Made by a program: the position numbers and the translations under genes. A DNA stretch of 64,000 nt from DATARH01 sp036489765 (lineage in GTDB: Bacteria > Pseudomonadota > Alphaproteobacteria > ATCC43930 > CGMCC-115725), in contig DASXFE010000014.1 of assembly GCA_036489765.1 (NCBI GenBank), positions 1-64,000 on the forward strand, given 5' to 3'. Below are positions 1-7,384 of this stretch, piece by piece (positions within the stretch are counted from its first letter, which is position 1; each line of letters starts with the position of its first letter). The notes below the pieces were generated by a model, which saw only the letters and a list, made by a program, of their open reading frames with translations, was not told the DNA's origin and ran no database searches.

Positions 1-2
1 AC

Positions 3-173
3 CGTTTCGTCGTCCTGCCCAAACGCTGGATCGTCGAGCGCACCTTCGCCTGGATCAGCCGCAACCGCCGCCTCGCCCGTGACTTCGAGCGCTACGCCCG
101 AACCGTCGCCGCCTTCTTCCGCCTCGCCATGATCCCCATCATGCTCCGCCGCCTCACCCGCCCAAACCTCTAA
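3..173 (+). pseudogene. IS5-family transposase, C-terminal part (runs in from the left)
   Basis: The open frame enters from the left edge and ends at TAA 171-173, giving 56 residues. The segment KRWIVERTFAWISRNRRLARDFER is cut here to its core, WIVERTFAW followed by NRRLARDFE, which is the conserved C-terminal part of IS5-group DDE transposases and carries the last catalytic Glu. The rest of the element lies outside the window, so it is unknown whether the copy is intact. It abuts and truncates the hsdS gene on the opposite strand, so its right end must lie roughly at 174-205. The sequence GGATCGGCTC near 195-204 may be the terminal repeat, which is inference. Confidence 0.8.
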
Positions 174-550
174 ACATGAATCCATTCTTCTTGGATCGGC
201 TCTAAGAAGCGGGAATTGATCTTCGATTTCGGAACAAGCGCTTTAACATCTTGATTGAACGCCATCTCGCGAGACGTGAATCCAATTGGAAAGTCCTTAA
301 ACAGTCCCATCCCCCGCACGAGGATGAGAATGGTTCCGGCAGGCACGGTGTTTAGTTCAGCAGCACCTTTTGGGGTGAGGTGCTCAATAGAGTTGATCAA
401 GTCGAACGACTTAAGGTCTTTCGCGCTGATCCAAGGCATTTCGCCGCCCCAAAAGGCGTCAGTCGCTCGGTTAGGCGTTCCGCCTGATTTGAGCGTTACA
501 ACCTCTCCTAGTTCCAGGCGCTCCCAGCCAGTAGGGACAATGGCACTCAT
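170..550 (-). pseudogene. hsdS: Type I restriction specificity subunit HsdS, truncated by the IS element
   Basis: This is the N-terminal part of a type I specificity (DNA-recognition) subunit. It starts at ATG 550, which overlaps the stop of the GIY-YIG gene (ATGA, 547-550). The opening GWERLELGEVVTLKSGGTP and the later PWISAKDLK and NQDVKALVPK are typical of the first target-recognition domain. After about 115 residues (INSRFL) the sequence loses family resemblance and stops within the IS5 element end. HsdS proteins usually have about 400 residues with two recognition domains, so only about a quarter remains. The fragment is unlikely to form a working methyltransferase complex unless the missing part lies on the far side of the IS. 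Confidence 0.8.
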
Positions 551-1509
551 GACCCGCCACCTTCGCCAATCCGGCGCTTGCGCCAGTCGCCATAGGTCTG
601 GCCGGTGGTTGAGTGTTTCCAATAGCGGTTGCCACTGACATTGCCGCCGTAGACGACGCCCGCCGCGCCGGAGGGCGAGTCAAACGCCGTATCAGCCGAG
701 AAACGCAGAAACTTCACATCCTCTGCAGGCTGCAAAATTCCATCGGCGATGAGTTGGGCACGGCGGCGCTTTAGTCCTTCGCCGCAACTCGGCACCTCCT
801 GCCGCTTGGCGAGCGAACCAGCGAGAACGACGAACTCGTCGCTGGCCTCGCGCGCCTTGGCGTCCGTGCCGGACTCGGTGAAGGTGAAGAGCGCATCGAT
901 CTCGGCCTTCACCGGCGAGGCGGTTCTTTCGCCTGCATCAGCGCGGGTTGGCGCGCCCGCATCGTGCCCCGCTGGCCGCAGAATATCAAAGCCCAGCACC
1001 GGCAGCAGAATTTCAATCTCGTCGAGCACCCGCTCCATATCGGCGATTTCCGGCTCAGGGAGCCCCTTGAACGGCGGCTCGGTTCCGTTGACCAATTTGG
1101 CGCGGCCCGCCCCACGGATGGCCGAGATGATCCGGCTTTCCAGATAGCGCCCATGCGCCTTGGTGAGGTTTTCGTCCTTTGAGACAATCAGGACCGCGCG
1201 AGTGAAAAACTCCTTCGCCTCGTCCGCATCATGCGCCGCGAGGCGGGTCTTCACCTGGTCGCCCTCGCCGACATAAACCAACTGACGCCCAGGCAGATCC
1301 GGATCGGGTCCGACCAGGAGATAGATGCCCGTTCGCGCCGCCTCTTCGCGGCGGATGAGTTCGGGCAGTGCCGTGCGCGACGCGACGGCCGCACGCACCG
1401 AAGAGACGCCCAACTCCGCCGTGATCACACCGGACGGTGTGCCGTCGGCGAGATAGAGTTTCAATGTTCGGCCGCGGCGGGCGGCCGCTCGGGAAGGAGC
1501 CTCAGACAT
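547..1509 (-). CDS. GIY-YIG nuclease-domain protein with C-terminal DUF4357
   Basis: This 320-residue protein has a GIY-YIG fold near the middle of its N-terminal half: GIY at about 61-63, YVGEG at about 79-83, then Arg 89 (KTRLAAH), Glu 124 (YLESRI) and Asn 141 (NGTEPP), the usual catalytic positions. The C-terminal 80 residues (FVVLAGSLAKRQ... TTGQTYGDW) match DUF4357, found in proteins of type I restriction-modification loci. It overlaps hsdM by 8 bp and hsdS by 4 bp, so it is translated as part of the R-M operon. It may be an accessory nuclease or a modulator of the system. The biochemical role is unknown to me, and the domain calls rest on motifs only. Confidence 0.8.
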   Translation of the reverse strand: MSEAPSRAAARRGRTLKLYLADGTPSGVITAELGVSSVRAAVASRTALPELIRREEAARTGIYLLVGPDPDLPGRQLVYVGEGDQVKTRLAAHDADEAKEFFTRAVLIVSKDENLTKAHGRYLESRIISAIRGAGRAKLVNGTEPPFKGLPEPEIADMERVLDEIEILLPVLGFDILRPAGHDAGAPTRADAGERTASPVKAEIDALFTFTESGTDAKAREASDEFVVLAGSLAKRQEVPSCGEGLKRRRAQLIADGILQPAEDVKFLRFSADTAFDSPSGAAGVVYGGNVSGNRYWKHSTTGQTYGDWRKRRIGEGGGS

Positions 1510-3055
1510 TGATGCCCGGCTCCTTCAGGTAGAAATTCATCTTCTCGCGCGTCTCGGCGAGCTGGCTTTCAAGATCACGGATCTCGTTCTGGACGGCTTG
1601 CAGATCAACCTCCGGCTCAGGCTCGAAGGTATCGACGTAGCGGGGAATATTCAGGTTGAACCCGTTCGTCTCGATCTCTTCGAAAGTTGCCTTGTGGGAG
1701 TAGCGCTCTAGCTCCGTCCGCATGCGGTAGGTGTCGATGATCTTGTCTACATCAGCTTCCCGTAACCGGTTCTGCTTCTTGCCCGGCTCGAAGTCGCGGC
1801 TCGCATCGATGAAGAGAATGTCGCGCTCATGCGACCGCAAGCCACCCGCCTCGCGTGCTTTGTCAAATACCATGATGCAAACGGGAATCCCGGTCGTCGG
1901 AAACAGCTGCGCGGGCAAACCGACCACCGCATCGAGCATGTTGTCGCGGATGAGCTTCTCGCGAATTTTCCCTTCCGCCCCGGACCGGAACAGCACCCCA
2001 TGCGGCGCTACCACAGCCATTCGTCCCGTGGTAGGCCGGGTGACCGCGAGCATATGGAGGATGAACCCATAGTCGCCACGACTCTTGGGCGGCATGTGGG
2101 GTGTGAAGCGCTTATAGGGGTCGGTCTTGGTTTCTTCGTCCCACCATTTGTCGAGGCTGAAGGGGGGATTGGCAACGACGACATCGAACCGCATGAGGTG
2201 ATCGCTTTCGATCAGCGTCGGAGAGTTCAGCGTGTCGCACCAATCGATCCTGGCTCCATCCTGCTTGTGGAGCAGCATGTTGAGGCGCGCCAGCGAGCGC
2301 GTTTGGCCGTTGGACTCCTGGCCGAAGAGCTGAAAATTTCCGTCGCCGACTTCCTCGCCGGCGCGCAGCAGCAGTGATCCCGAACCGCATGCCGGATCGC
2401 AAATGCGATCACCTGACTTCGGATGAGCGAGCTTGGCGACGACTTCGGAGACCTTACGCGGTGTGAAGAACTCCCCCGCTTTCTTCCCGGCATCGGAAGC
2501 AAAGCGCTCGATCAGGAAGATGTACGCATCGCCCAGGATATCCTCCGAGGTGTCGCCAAGGTCGAGCCCGGGCTTCGCGAAATCCTCCAACAGCGTCTTG
2601 AGCCTGCGGTTGCGATCTTTCGTCTGTCCGAGATTGGTTTCCGAGTTGAAGTCGATGGCGCGAAACAAGCCACCGAGCTTTCCTTCGTTGGCCTTTTCGA
2701 TCGCATCGAGGACGATGTTGATCAGCTCTCCGATGTTGTCTCGGCTCCGCCGTTCGTAAAGGCTGTAGAAATCACCAAGGAAGCTCTCTTCAACTGTGTT
2801 GGTCTTCGCGTTCTTCAGCTCAACAATCGGCACTTTGAAGCGTTCGCGATCCAGGCGGCGCTGGATGCGAACTTCATCACCACGATATTCCCGACGAAAC
2901 TCTTCGACGTGCTTGCGCCGCACATCGCTGATGTATTTCAGGAAGAGGGCAGTCAGGACGTAGTCCTTATACTGCGTTGCATCCACGGCGCCGCGGAACG
3001 TATCGCAGGCGCGCCAGACCGCCGAAAGAATGTCATCTTGCCGTAGAGCGGTCAT
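1502..3055 (-). CDS. hsdM: Type I restriction-modification DNA methyltransferase subunit HsdM
   Basis: HsdM is the adenine-N6 methyltransferase subunit of type I systems and works as a complex with HsdS. The 517-residue protein has an HsdM N-terminal helical domain (about 5-160), the SAM-binding motif DPACGSGSLLL (about 220-230) and the catalytic motif ANPPF (about 295-299), followed by a C-terminal coiled segment (about 480-510). Length is normal. ATG 3055 overlaps the stop of the upstream S-like gene, and its own stop overlaps the GIY-YIG start, so four genes form one coupled operon. No hsdR is present in the window; it may lie beyond the IS5 element or be absent, which would make this an orphan methylase. 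Confidence 0.95.
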   Translation of the reverse strand: MTALRQDDILSAVWRACDTFRGAVDATQYKDYVLTALFLKYISDVRRKHVEEFRREYRGDEVRIQRRLDRERFKVPIVELKNAKTNTVEESFLGDFYSLYERRSRDNIGELINIVLDAIEKANEGKLGGLFRAIDFNSETNLGQTKDRNRRLKTLLEDFAKPGLDLGDTSEDILGDAYIFLIERFASDAGKKAGEFFTPRKVSEVVAKLAHPKSGDRICDPACGSGSLLLRAGEEVGDGNFQLFGQESNGQTRSLARLNMLLHKQDGARIDWCDTLNSPTLIESDHLMRFDVVVANPPFSLDKWWDEETKTDPYKRFTPHMPPKSRGDYGFILHMLAVTRPTTGRMAVVAPHGVLFRSGAEGKIREKLIRDNMLDAVVGLPAQLFPTTGIPVCIMVFDKAREAGGLRSHERDILFIDASRDFEPGKKQNRLREADVDKIIDTYRMRTELERYSHKATFEEIETNGFNLNIPRYVDTFEPEPEVDLQAVQNEIRDLESQLAETREKMNFYLKEPGINV

Positions 3056-3645
3056 TCTGGACTCCTGTGGGAATTGGGCTGCGCTTCAGCAGCGCGGATT
3101 GCACGCGCGACCGTCTCGCGGCCGAAAAACGATTTGAGGTCTGACAGCCTTTGAAGCAGCTTTCGCTCTTCCTCGAAGGAGAGCGCCAGGCCGGCAATCA
3201 GAAGCTGCGATTGCATGGGCGGAACAGGGACCGGGGTCTTTTCCAGTGCGTCCTTGGGAAGGCGTGCAAGAGCGCTACCCTGCTTGCCACCGGCAAACAC
3301 GGCTTGCGTGGCAGGAAGCTCAAAAAATGCGGCGAGGTATTGCGGGTTCACCTTTGCCCTGTCGGGCCTCACCAAATAAAGGTCGAGCGAGACGAATGCC
3401 CCGATTACCGCGCCGGTCGCGAGGCAAACATCCGTCGCAGATCCACGCGCGCCGACAATCAGGTCGCCTTCCTCGATGGTCAGCGCACGAGCAACGGCAG
3501 GGACGTCGCCAGCAGCAAGCACGGGATGCCGGCCGGCCCTAAGGTCTGACAGATCGGACAATCGCATAAAGCGCGCAGAGCCATCTTTCATCTCGCGAAC
3601 CGAGACCCCGGAAAGGACGCTGGCGATGTCTCTAAGTTCGAGCAT
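3052..3645 (-). CDS. Single-TRD restriction specificity (S-like) protein
   Basis: This 197-residue protein opens with ELRDIASVLSGVSV and continues with a single target-recognition-like domain (GDLIVGARGSATDVCLATG, LVRPDRAKVNPQYLAAFFE) and a C-terminal helical part (PMQSQLLIAGLALSFEEERKL) resembling the conserved dimerisation region of HsdS. It is half the size of ordinary HsdS and sits upstream of hsdM, whereas the usual hsdS position is downstream. Half-size S subunits can act as homodimers recognising palindromes. Here it may serve hsdM alone now that the second hsdS is truncated (inference). The first gene of the operon, it starts at ATG 3645 and overlaps hsdM by 4 bp. Confidence 0.7.
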   Translation of the reverse strand: MLELRDIASVLSGVSVREMKDGSARFMRLSDLSDLRAGRHPVLAAGDVPAVARALTIEEGDLIVGARGSATDVCLATGAVIGAFVSLDLYLVRPDRAKVNPQYLAAFFELPATQAVFAGGKQGSALARLPKDALEKTPVPVPPMQSQLLIAGLALSFEEERKLLQRLSDLKSFFGRETVARAIRAAEAQPNSHRSPE

Positions 3646-4053
3646 GCCTCAAACTACAAAACTGCCCGCCACGAGTCAAGCGGGTTCGAGAACGTCTCAA
3701 GTCAGAAATTTGTTGACCCACCGAGCGGCGGGCCAGGACCGTCCTGGCGGCAAGCTGTGGGAGCGTCGCGCGAATGGCGGATACTGCGTCGCGACCCCGT
3801 CGCTCCTAGGAAATTCGCTTGATGCCGCTGGCAGCGTCCTCGGGGCGAGCTGCTCGACGAGAGCCTGGTATAGGCGGACCTGCCGAAACCCTAGCTTTAG
3901 GGTCGGCGAACAGCGTGAGCGTGAGCATCTGCTGGGGCTGCCCTGGCTTAGATTAGGTTGGTGGGCTGCCGAACCTGCGACGCAGTATCCGGCGATATCC
4001 CGCCGATTTCATAGAACCCGCTCAGATTGCCGTCCTCCGAAGGGCCTCTAAGC
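3646..4053. other. Intergenic stretch between the R-M operon and tRNA-Gly, no gene seen
   Basis: About 400 bp with no convincing coding frame. It should contain the promoter of the minus-strand restriction-modification operon, but no clear -35/-10 pair stands out. It lies immediately downstream of the 3' end of tRNA-Gly, a position often occupied by integrated elements. No integrase or second copy of the tRNA end is visible. Confidence 0.5.
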
Positions 4054-4074
4054 AAAAACGGCCCCGAAGGACCG
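4054..4074 (-). terminator. Rho-independent terminator after tRNA-Gly
   Basis: On the minus strand CGGTCC, tetraloop TTCG and GGGCCG form a 6-bp stem (one G-U pair) followed directly by TTTTT. It lies 32 bp past the tRNA 3' end and should terminate its transcript. Confidence 0.75.
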
Positions 4075-4105
4075 CTTTCAACTTATTGATTTTCTTGAGG
4101 AAATC

Positions 4106-4180
4106 TGGAGCGGGCGAAGGGATTCGAACCCTCGACCCCAACCTTGGCAAGGTTGTGCTCTACCCCTGAGCTACGCCCGC
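4106..4180 (-). tRNA. tRNA-Gly (anticodon GCC)
   Basis: Read on the minus strand, GCGGGCG pairs with CGCCCGC to form the acceptor stem. It is followed by the D arm (TAGCTCAGGGGTAGAGC), an anticodon arm CAACC/GGTTG with loop TTGCCAA (anticodon GCC at 4146-4148), and a T arm with GGTTCGAATCC. The discriminator base is T and CCA is encoded (4106-4108). All arms fold normally. It is a possible integration site for the accessory genes just downstream of its 3' end. Confidence 0.97.
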
Positions 4181-4263
4181 GCTCCGAGGGGTTCCATATC
4201 ATGCCGGGGGTGGGGGTGCGCAAGGGCTTGCGTCGCCTCGCATCGCCGCGCCATCGTGCCGCA

Positions 4264-4275
4264 ATGCCTGCCACC
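4264..4275 (+). pseudogene. proX: First four codons of the interrupted ProX/YbaK deacylase gene
   Basis: ATG CCT GCC ACC lies directly left of the IS21 element. The last seven bases, TGCCACC, are repeated on the far side of the element. Joining this stub to the sequence after the right-hand copy restores an uninterrupted frame beginning M-P-A-T-P-D-T-L-F-A-R-L, the normal opening of this family. Confidence 0.85.
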
Positions 4276-4302
4276 TGTGATCCGGCGTGGAAGATTGACC
4301 CC
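4276..4302. repeat. IS21 left terminal inverted repeat
   Basis: About 20 of 27 positions match the reverse complement of 6803-6829. Both copies begin TGT, share a GGCG core and end TTGACCCC. Confidence 0.85.
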
Positions 4303-4391
4303 GGTTGGGGGGTGATCGGCGTCCAATATTGACCCCCTTTGCGCAGTGACGTGCAGGTTGACCCGCTGGGGATGCGAGCGGGTGGCGGGGG

Positions 4392-5891
4392 ATGTTGGTT
4401 GTGGAGACGATCGGCCGTATCAGGCGGGAGCACCTTGTCAAAGGCCGGTCGATCAAGGAGATCGTTCGCGCGCTGAAGGTGTCGCGGAACACGGTGCGCA
4501 AGATATTGAGATCGGGCGCGACCTCTTTGGAGTACCAGCGGCTGGTGCAGCCGCGGCCGAAGCTGGGAGCCTGGCACGACGACCTGGACCGGATGCTGCT
4601 GGCGAACGAGGGGAAGCCGGCGCGTGATCGTCTGACGCTGATCCGGGTGTTCGAGGAGCTGCGCGGGCTGGGCTATGAGGGCAGCTACGACGCGGTCCGG
4701 CGCTACGCCAAGAAGTGGCGTGTTGAGCGCGGCGCGGCGACGGCGGAAGCCTATGTGCCGCTGAGTTTTGCGCCGGGCGAGGCCTACCAGTTCGACTGGT
4801 CGCACGAGATCGTGCTGATCAACGGCACGACAGTGACCGTGAAGGTCGCGCATGTCCGGCTTTGCCATAGCCGGATGCTGTTCGTGCGAGCCTATCCGCG
4901 CGAGACCCAGGAGATGGTGTTCGACGCGCACAACCGGGCCTTCGCCTTCTTCAAGGGCACCTGCACGCGCGGCATCTACGACAACATGAAGACCGCGGTC
5001 GATAGTGTCTTCATCGGCAAGGATCGCCAGTACAACCGCCGCTTCGTGCGGCTGTGTGGGCATTACCTGGTTGAGCCGGTTGCCTGCACGCCGGCCTCGG
5101 GCTGGGAGAAGGGCCAGGTCGAGAACCAGGTCGGGGTGGTGCGCGAGCGCTTCTTCACGCCGCGGCTGCGGGTGACGAGCTATGAGGAGCTGAACGCCTG
5201 GCTGCTCGACCGCTGCGTCGCCTACGCCAGGGCGCACAAGCATCCCGAACTTGTCGACCGCACGATCTGGTCGGTGTTTGAGGCCGAGCGCACGCAGCTG
5301 GTGCCGATCGGCAGTCCTTTCGACGGGTTCCACGCAACCCAGGCCTCGGTCTCCAAGACCTGCCTCGTTCGCTTCGACAACAACCGGTACTCGGTCAGCT
5401 CGCGCGCCGTCGGCCGGCCGGTCGAGATCCAGGCCTACGCCGACCGCATCGTGATCCGCCAGGACGGTGCGATCGTCGGCGAGCACCGCCGCCGCTTCGG
5501 CCGCGGCGAGACGATCTACGACCCCTGGCACTACGTGCCGGTGCTCGCCAGGAAGCCCGGCGCGCTCAGGAACGGCGCGCCATTCAAGGACTGGCCGCTG
5601 CCGGCCAGCCTGGAGCGGGTTCGGCGCAAGCTGAAGGGCTCGGACGACGGCGACCGCCAGATGGTCAAGGTTCTCGCCGCGGTGCTGACCGACGGCCTGG
5701 CCGCGGTCGAGGCCGCTTGCGGCGAAGCGCTCGGCGACGGGGTTCATTCCGCCGACGTCATCCTCAACATCCTGGCCCGCCGGCGGGACCCGGGGCCGAC
5801 GGCGACGGTGCTGACCCCCGAGGCGCTGCGGCTGCACCACACGCCGATCGCCGATTGCGCCCGCTACGACAGCTTGCGGAGAGCGTCGTGA
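4392..5891 (+). CDS. istA: IS21-family transposase IstA
   Basis: IstA is the DDE transposase that cuts and joins IS21 ends. The 499-residue protein has an N-terminal helix-turn-helix (about 18-40, GRSIKEIVRALKVSRNTV) and an rve-type catalytic core with Asp 135 (FDWSHE), Asp 197 (YDNMKTAV) and a Glu in EKGQVEN (about 239-244). A C-terminal Mu-type beta-barrel follows (about 330-370). Length is normal and no frameshift is seen. The stop at 5889-5891 overlaps the istB start, the standard coupling in this family. Confidence 0.95.
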   Translation: MLVVETIGRIRREHLVKGRSIKEIVRALKVSRNTVRKILRSGATSLEYQRLVQPRPKLGAWHDDLDRMLLANEGKPARDRLTLIRVFEELRGLGYEGSYDAVRRYAKKWRVERGAATAEAYVPLSFAPGEAYQFDWSHEIVLINGTTVTVKVAHVRLCHSRMLFVRAYPRETQEMVFDAHNRAFAFFKGTCTRGIYDNMKTAVDSVFIGKDRQYNRRFVRLCGHYLVEPVACTPASGWEKGQVENQVGVVRERFFTPRLRVTSYEELNAWLLDRCVAYARAHKHPELVDRTIWSVFEAERTQLVPIGSPFDGFHATQASVSKTCLVRFDNNRYSVSSRAVGRPVEIQAYADRIVIRQDGAIVGEHRRRFGRGETIYDPWHYVPVLARKPGALRNGAPFKDWPLPASLERVRRKLKGSDDGDRQMVKVLAAVLTDGLAAVEAACGEALGDGVHSADVILNILARRRDPGPTATVLTPEALRLHHTPIADCARYDSLRRAS

Positions 5892-6619
5892 TGGAGCGCA
5901 GCGCGGTTCTCGAGCTGATGGCCGAACTCAAGCTTTACGGCATGCGGGCAGCCTACGACGAGGTCATGGCGACCGGCATCAAGCGCCAGCACGAGCCACC
6001 ACGCATCGTCGGCGATCTGTTGAGCGCCGAGATCGCCGAGAAGAAGGCGCGCTCGATCAAGTACCAGCTCACCATTGCCAAGCTGCCGCTGGCCAAAGAC
6101 CTCGACGAGTTCGACTTCGCCGGCACGCCGATCAACGAGGCGCTGGTCCGCCATCTGGCGACAGGCGGCTTCCTGGCCGAGCAGCGCAACGCCGTGCTGA
6201 TCGGCGGCACCGGCACCGGCAAGAGCCACCTCGCCATCGCCATTGCCAGGGCCTGCATCCGTGGCGGCGCCAGAGGGCGCTTCTACACCGTCGTCGACCT
6301 CGTCAACCGCCTGGAGAACGAGGCCCGCGCCGGCCGCCAGGGTCGGCTCGCCGATTATCTGACCCGGCTCGACTTCGTCGTGCTCGACGAACTCGGCTAC
6401 CTGCCGTTCGCCCAGACCGGCGGCCAGCTGCTCTTCCACCTGATCAGCCGCCTCTACGAGCGCACCTCGGTCATCGTCACCACCAATCTGGCCTTCGCCC
6501 AGTGGCCCAGCGTCTTCGGCGACGCCAAGATGACGACCGCGTTGCTCGACCGGCTCACCCACCACTGCGAGATCATCGAGACCGGCAACGAGAGCTGGCG
6601 CTTTAAACACCGCGCCTGA
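5891..6619 (+). CDS. istB: IS21-family helper ATPase IstB
   Basis: IstB is the AAA+ ATPase that assembles on target DNA and stimulates IstA. The 242-residue protein has Walker A GGTGTGKSH (about 105-113), Walker B FVVLDELGYL (about 166-175), a sensor VIVTTNLAF and a C-terminal arginine-rich end. The start is ATG 5891 overlapping the istA stop (TGATG); longer upstream frames are antisense or shadow reading of istA. It is complete, so the element has both proteins needed for transposition. Confidence 0.95.
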   Translation: MERSAVLELMAELKLYGMRAAYDEVMATGIKRQHEPPRIVGDLLSAEIAEKKARSIKYQLTIAKLPLAKDLDEFDFAGTPINEALVRHLATGGFLAEQRNAVLIGGTGTGKSHLAIAIARACIRGGARGRFYTVVDLVNRLENEARAGRQGRLADYLTRLDFVVLDELGYLPFAQTGGQLLFHLISRLYERTSVIVTTNLAFAQWPSVFGDAKMTTALLDRLTHHCEIIETGNESWRFKHRA

Positions 6620-6802
6620 TCGTCGCGAAATCCCCTCCCCGGACCCCACCCCTGGGGCTTGCCCAGGTGGGCAAACAGGTACCTCCCGCGCTGCGCTGCG
6701 TCAGACTCGTGGCGGTCACTCCGCTCCGCGCGGGCCCCTCCTGTTCGCTACCGGGACAAGCCCCGACCAATACCAAGAGGGGTCAACATTGGACGCCGAT
6801 CC

Positions 6803-6829
6803 GGGGTCAAACTTGGCCGCCGATTGACA
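6803..6829. repeat. IS21 right terminal inverted repeat
   Basis: Partner of 4276-4302. It ends in TTGACA, immediately followed by the target duplication TGCCACC. Confidence 0.85.
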
Positions 6830-7337
6830 TGCCACCCCCGATACGCTCTTCGCCCGCCTCCGGGAACTCGGCATCCCGCACGAGACCCACACGCACGCGC
6901 CGGTCTTCACCGTGGCCGAATCCGTCGCGCTGCGCGGCATCTTGCCGGGCGGGCACACGAAGAACCTGTTCCTCAAAGACAAGAAGGGCGGATTGTGGCT
7001 CGCGGTGATGCTCGAAGAACGGCGCACCGACCTGAAAAAGCTGGCCGATGCGCTGGGAGCGCCGCGGTTTTCGTTTGGCAGCGGCGAGCTTTTGCACGAG
7101 GTGCTGGGGGTGCGGCCGGGAAGCGTGACGCCGTTCGCGCTGATCAACGACACGGCGCACCGGGTAACCGTTGTGCTCGACAAGGGAATGCTCGCGCACG
7201 CCCCGCTCAACTACCACCCGCTCGAAAACGACCGCACCACGGCGATCGCGCCCGAGGGGCTGATCCGGTTTATCGCGTCATGCGGGCATGCGCCGCGCAT
7301 TCTCGACCTGGGGCCGCTCGACCGAATCTTGTCTTGA
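6830..7337 (+). pseudogene. proX: ProX/YbaK-type prolyl-tRNA deacylase, 5' end removed by IS21
   Basis: The family hydrolyses Ala-tRNA(Pro) or related mischarged tRNAs in the cytoplasm. The body of the YbaK domain is present (VAESVALRGILPGGHTKNLFLKDKKG, then VTPFALINDTAHRVTVVLD and APLNYHPLENDRTTAI) and ends normally. The insertion separates it from its own ATG at 4264. In the gene's frame the element supplies a TGA (6825-6827) just before the junction. The first usable in-frame start is GTG 6912, which would drop about 27 residues, including the first strand and helix. It is therefore probably inactive, though an N-truncated product from GTG cannot be excluded. Confidence 0.85.
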
Positions 7338-7384
7338 GGGCGCCGTGCCTCCATGTTGTTCGGTGAATCGCGGGAGACGTGCGA

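Larger units (their letters stand above)
4276..6829 (+). mobile_element. IS21-family insertion sequence, complete, 2554 bp
   Basis: The element holds istA and istB in the usual overlapping order, between imperfect terminal inverted repeats of about 27 bp (4276-4302 and 6803-6829) that start TG and end in TTGACCCC on the inside. A second TTGACCCC-type box lies inside each end (near 4329-4336, and GGGGTCAA near 6779-6786), as in the multiple transposase-binding repeats of IS21 ends. A 7-bp direct repeat TGCCACC flanks it (4269-4275 and 6830-6836), consistent with the 4-8 bp duplications IS21 elements make. Both genes look intact, so it may still be mobile, and the perfect duplication suggests a recent insertion. 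Confidence 0.93.

Noticed and set aside
4083..5840. 585-codon open frame on the minus strand
   Set aside because: Lies antisense to the intact istA gene and overlaps tRNA-Gly; it has no family resemblance and is rich in Arg/Ala/Pro, as expected for a GC-rich shadow frame.
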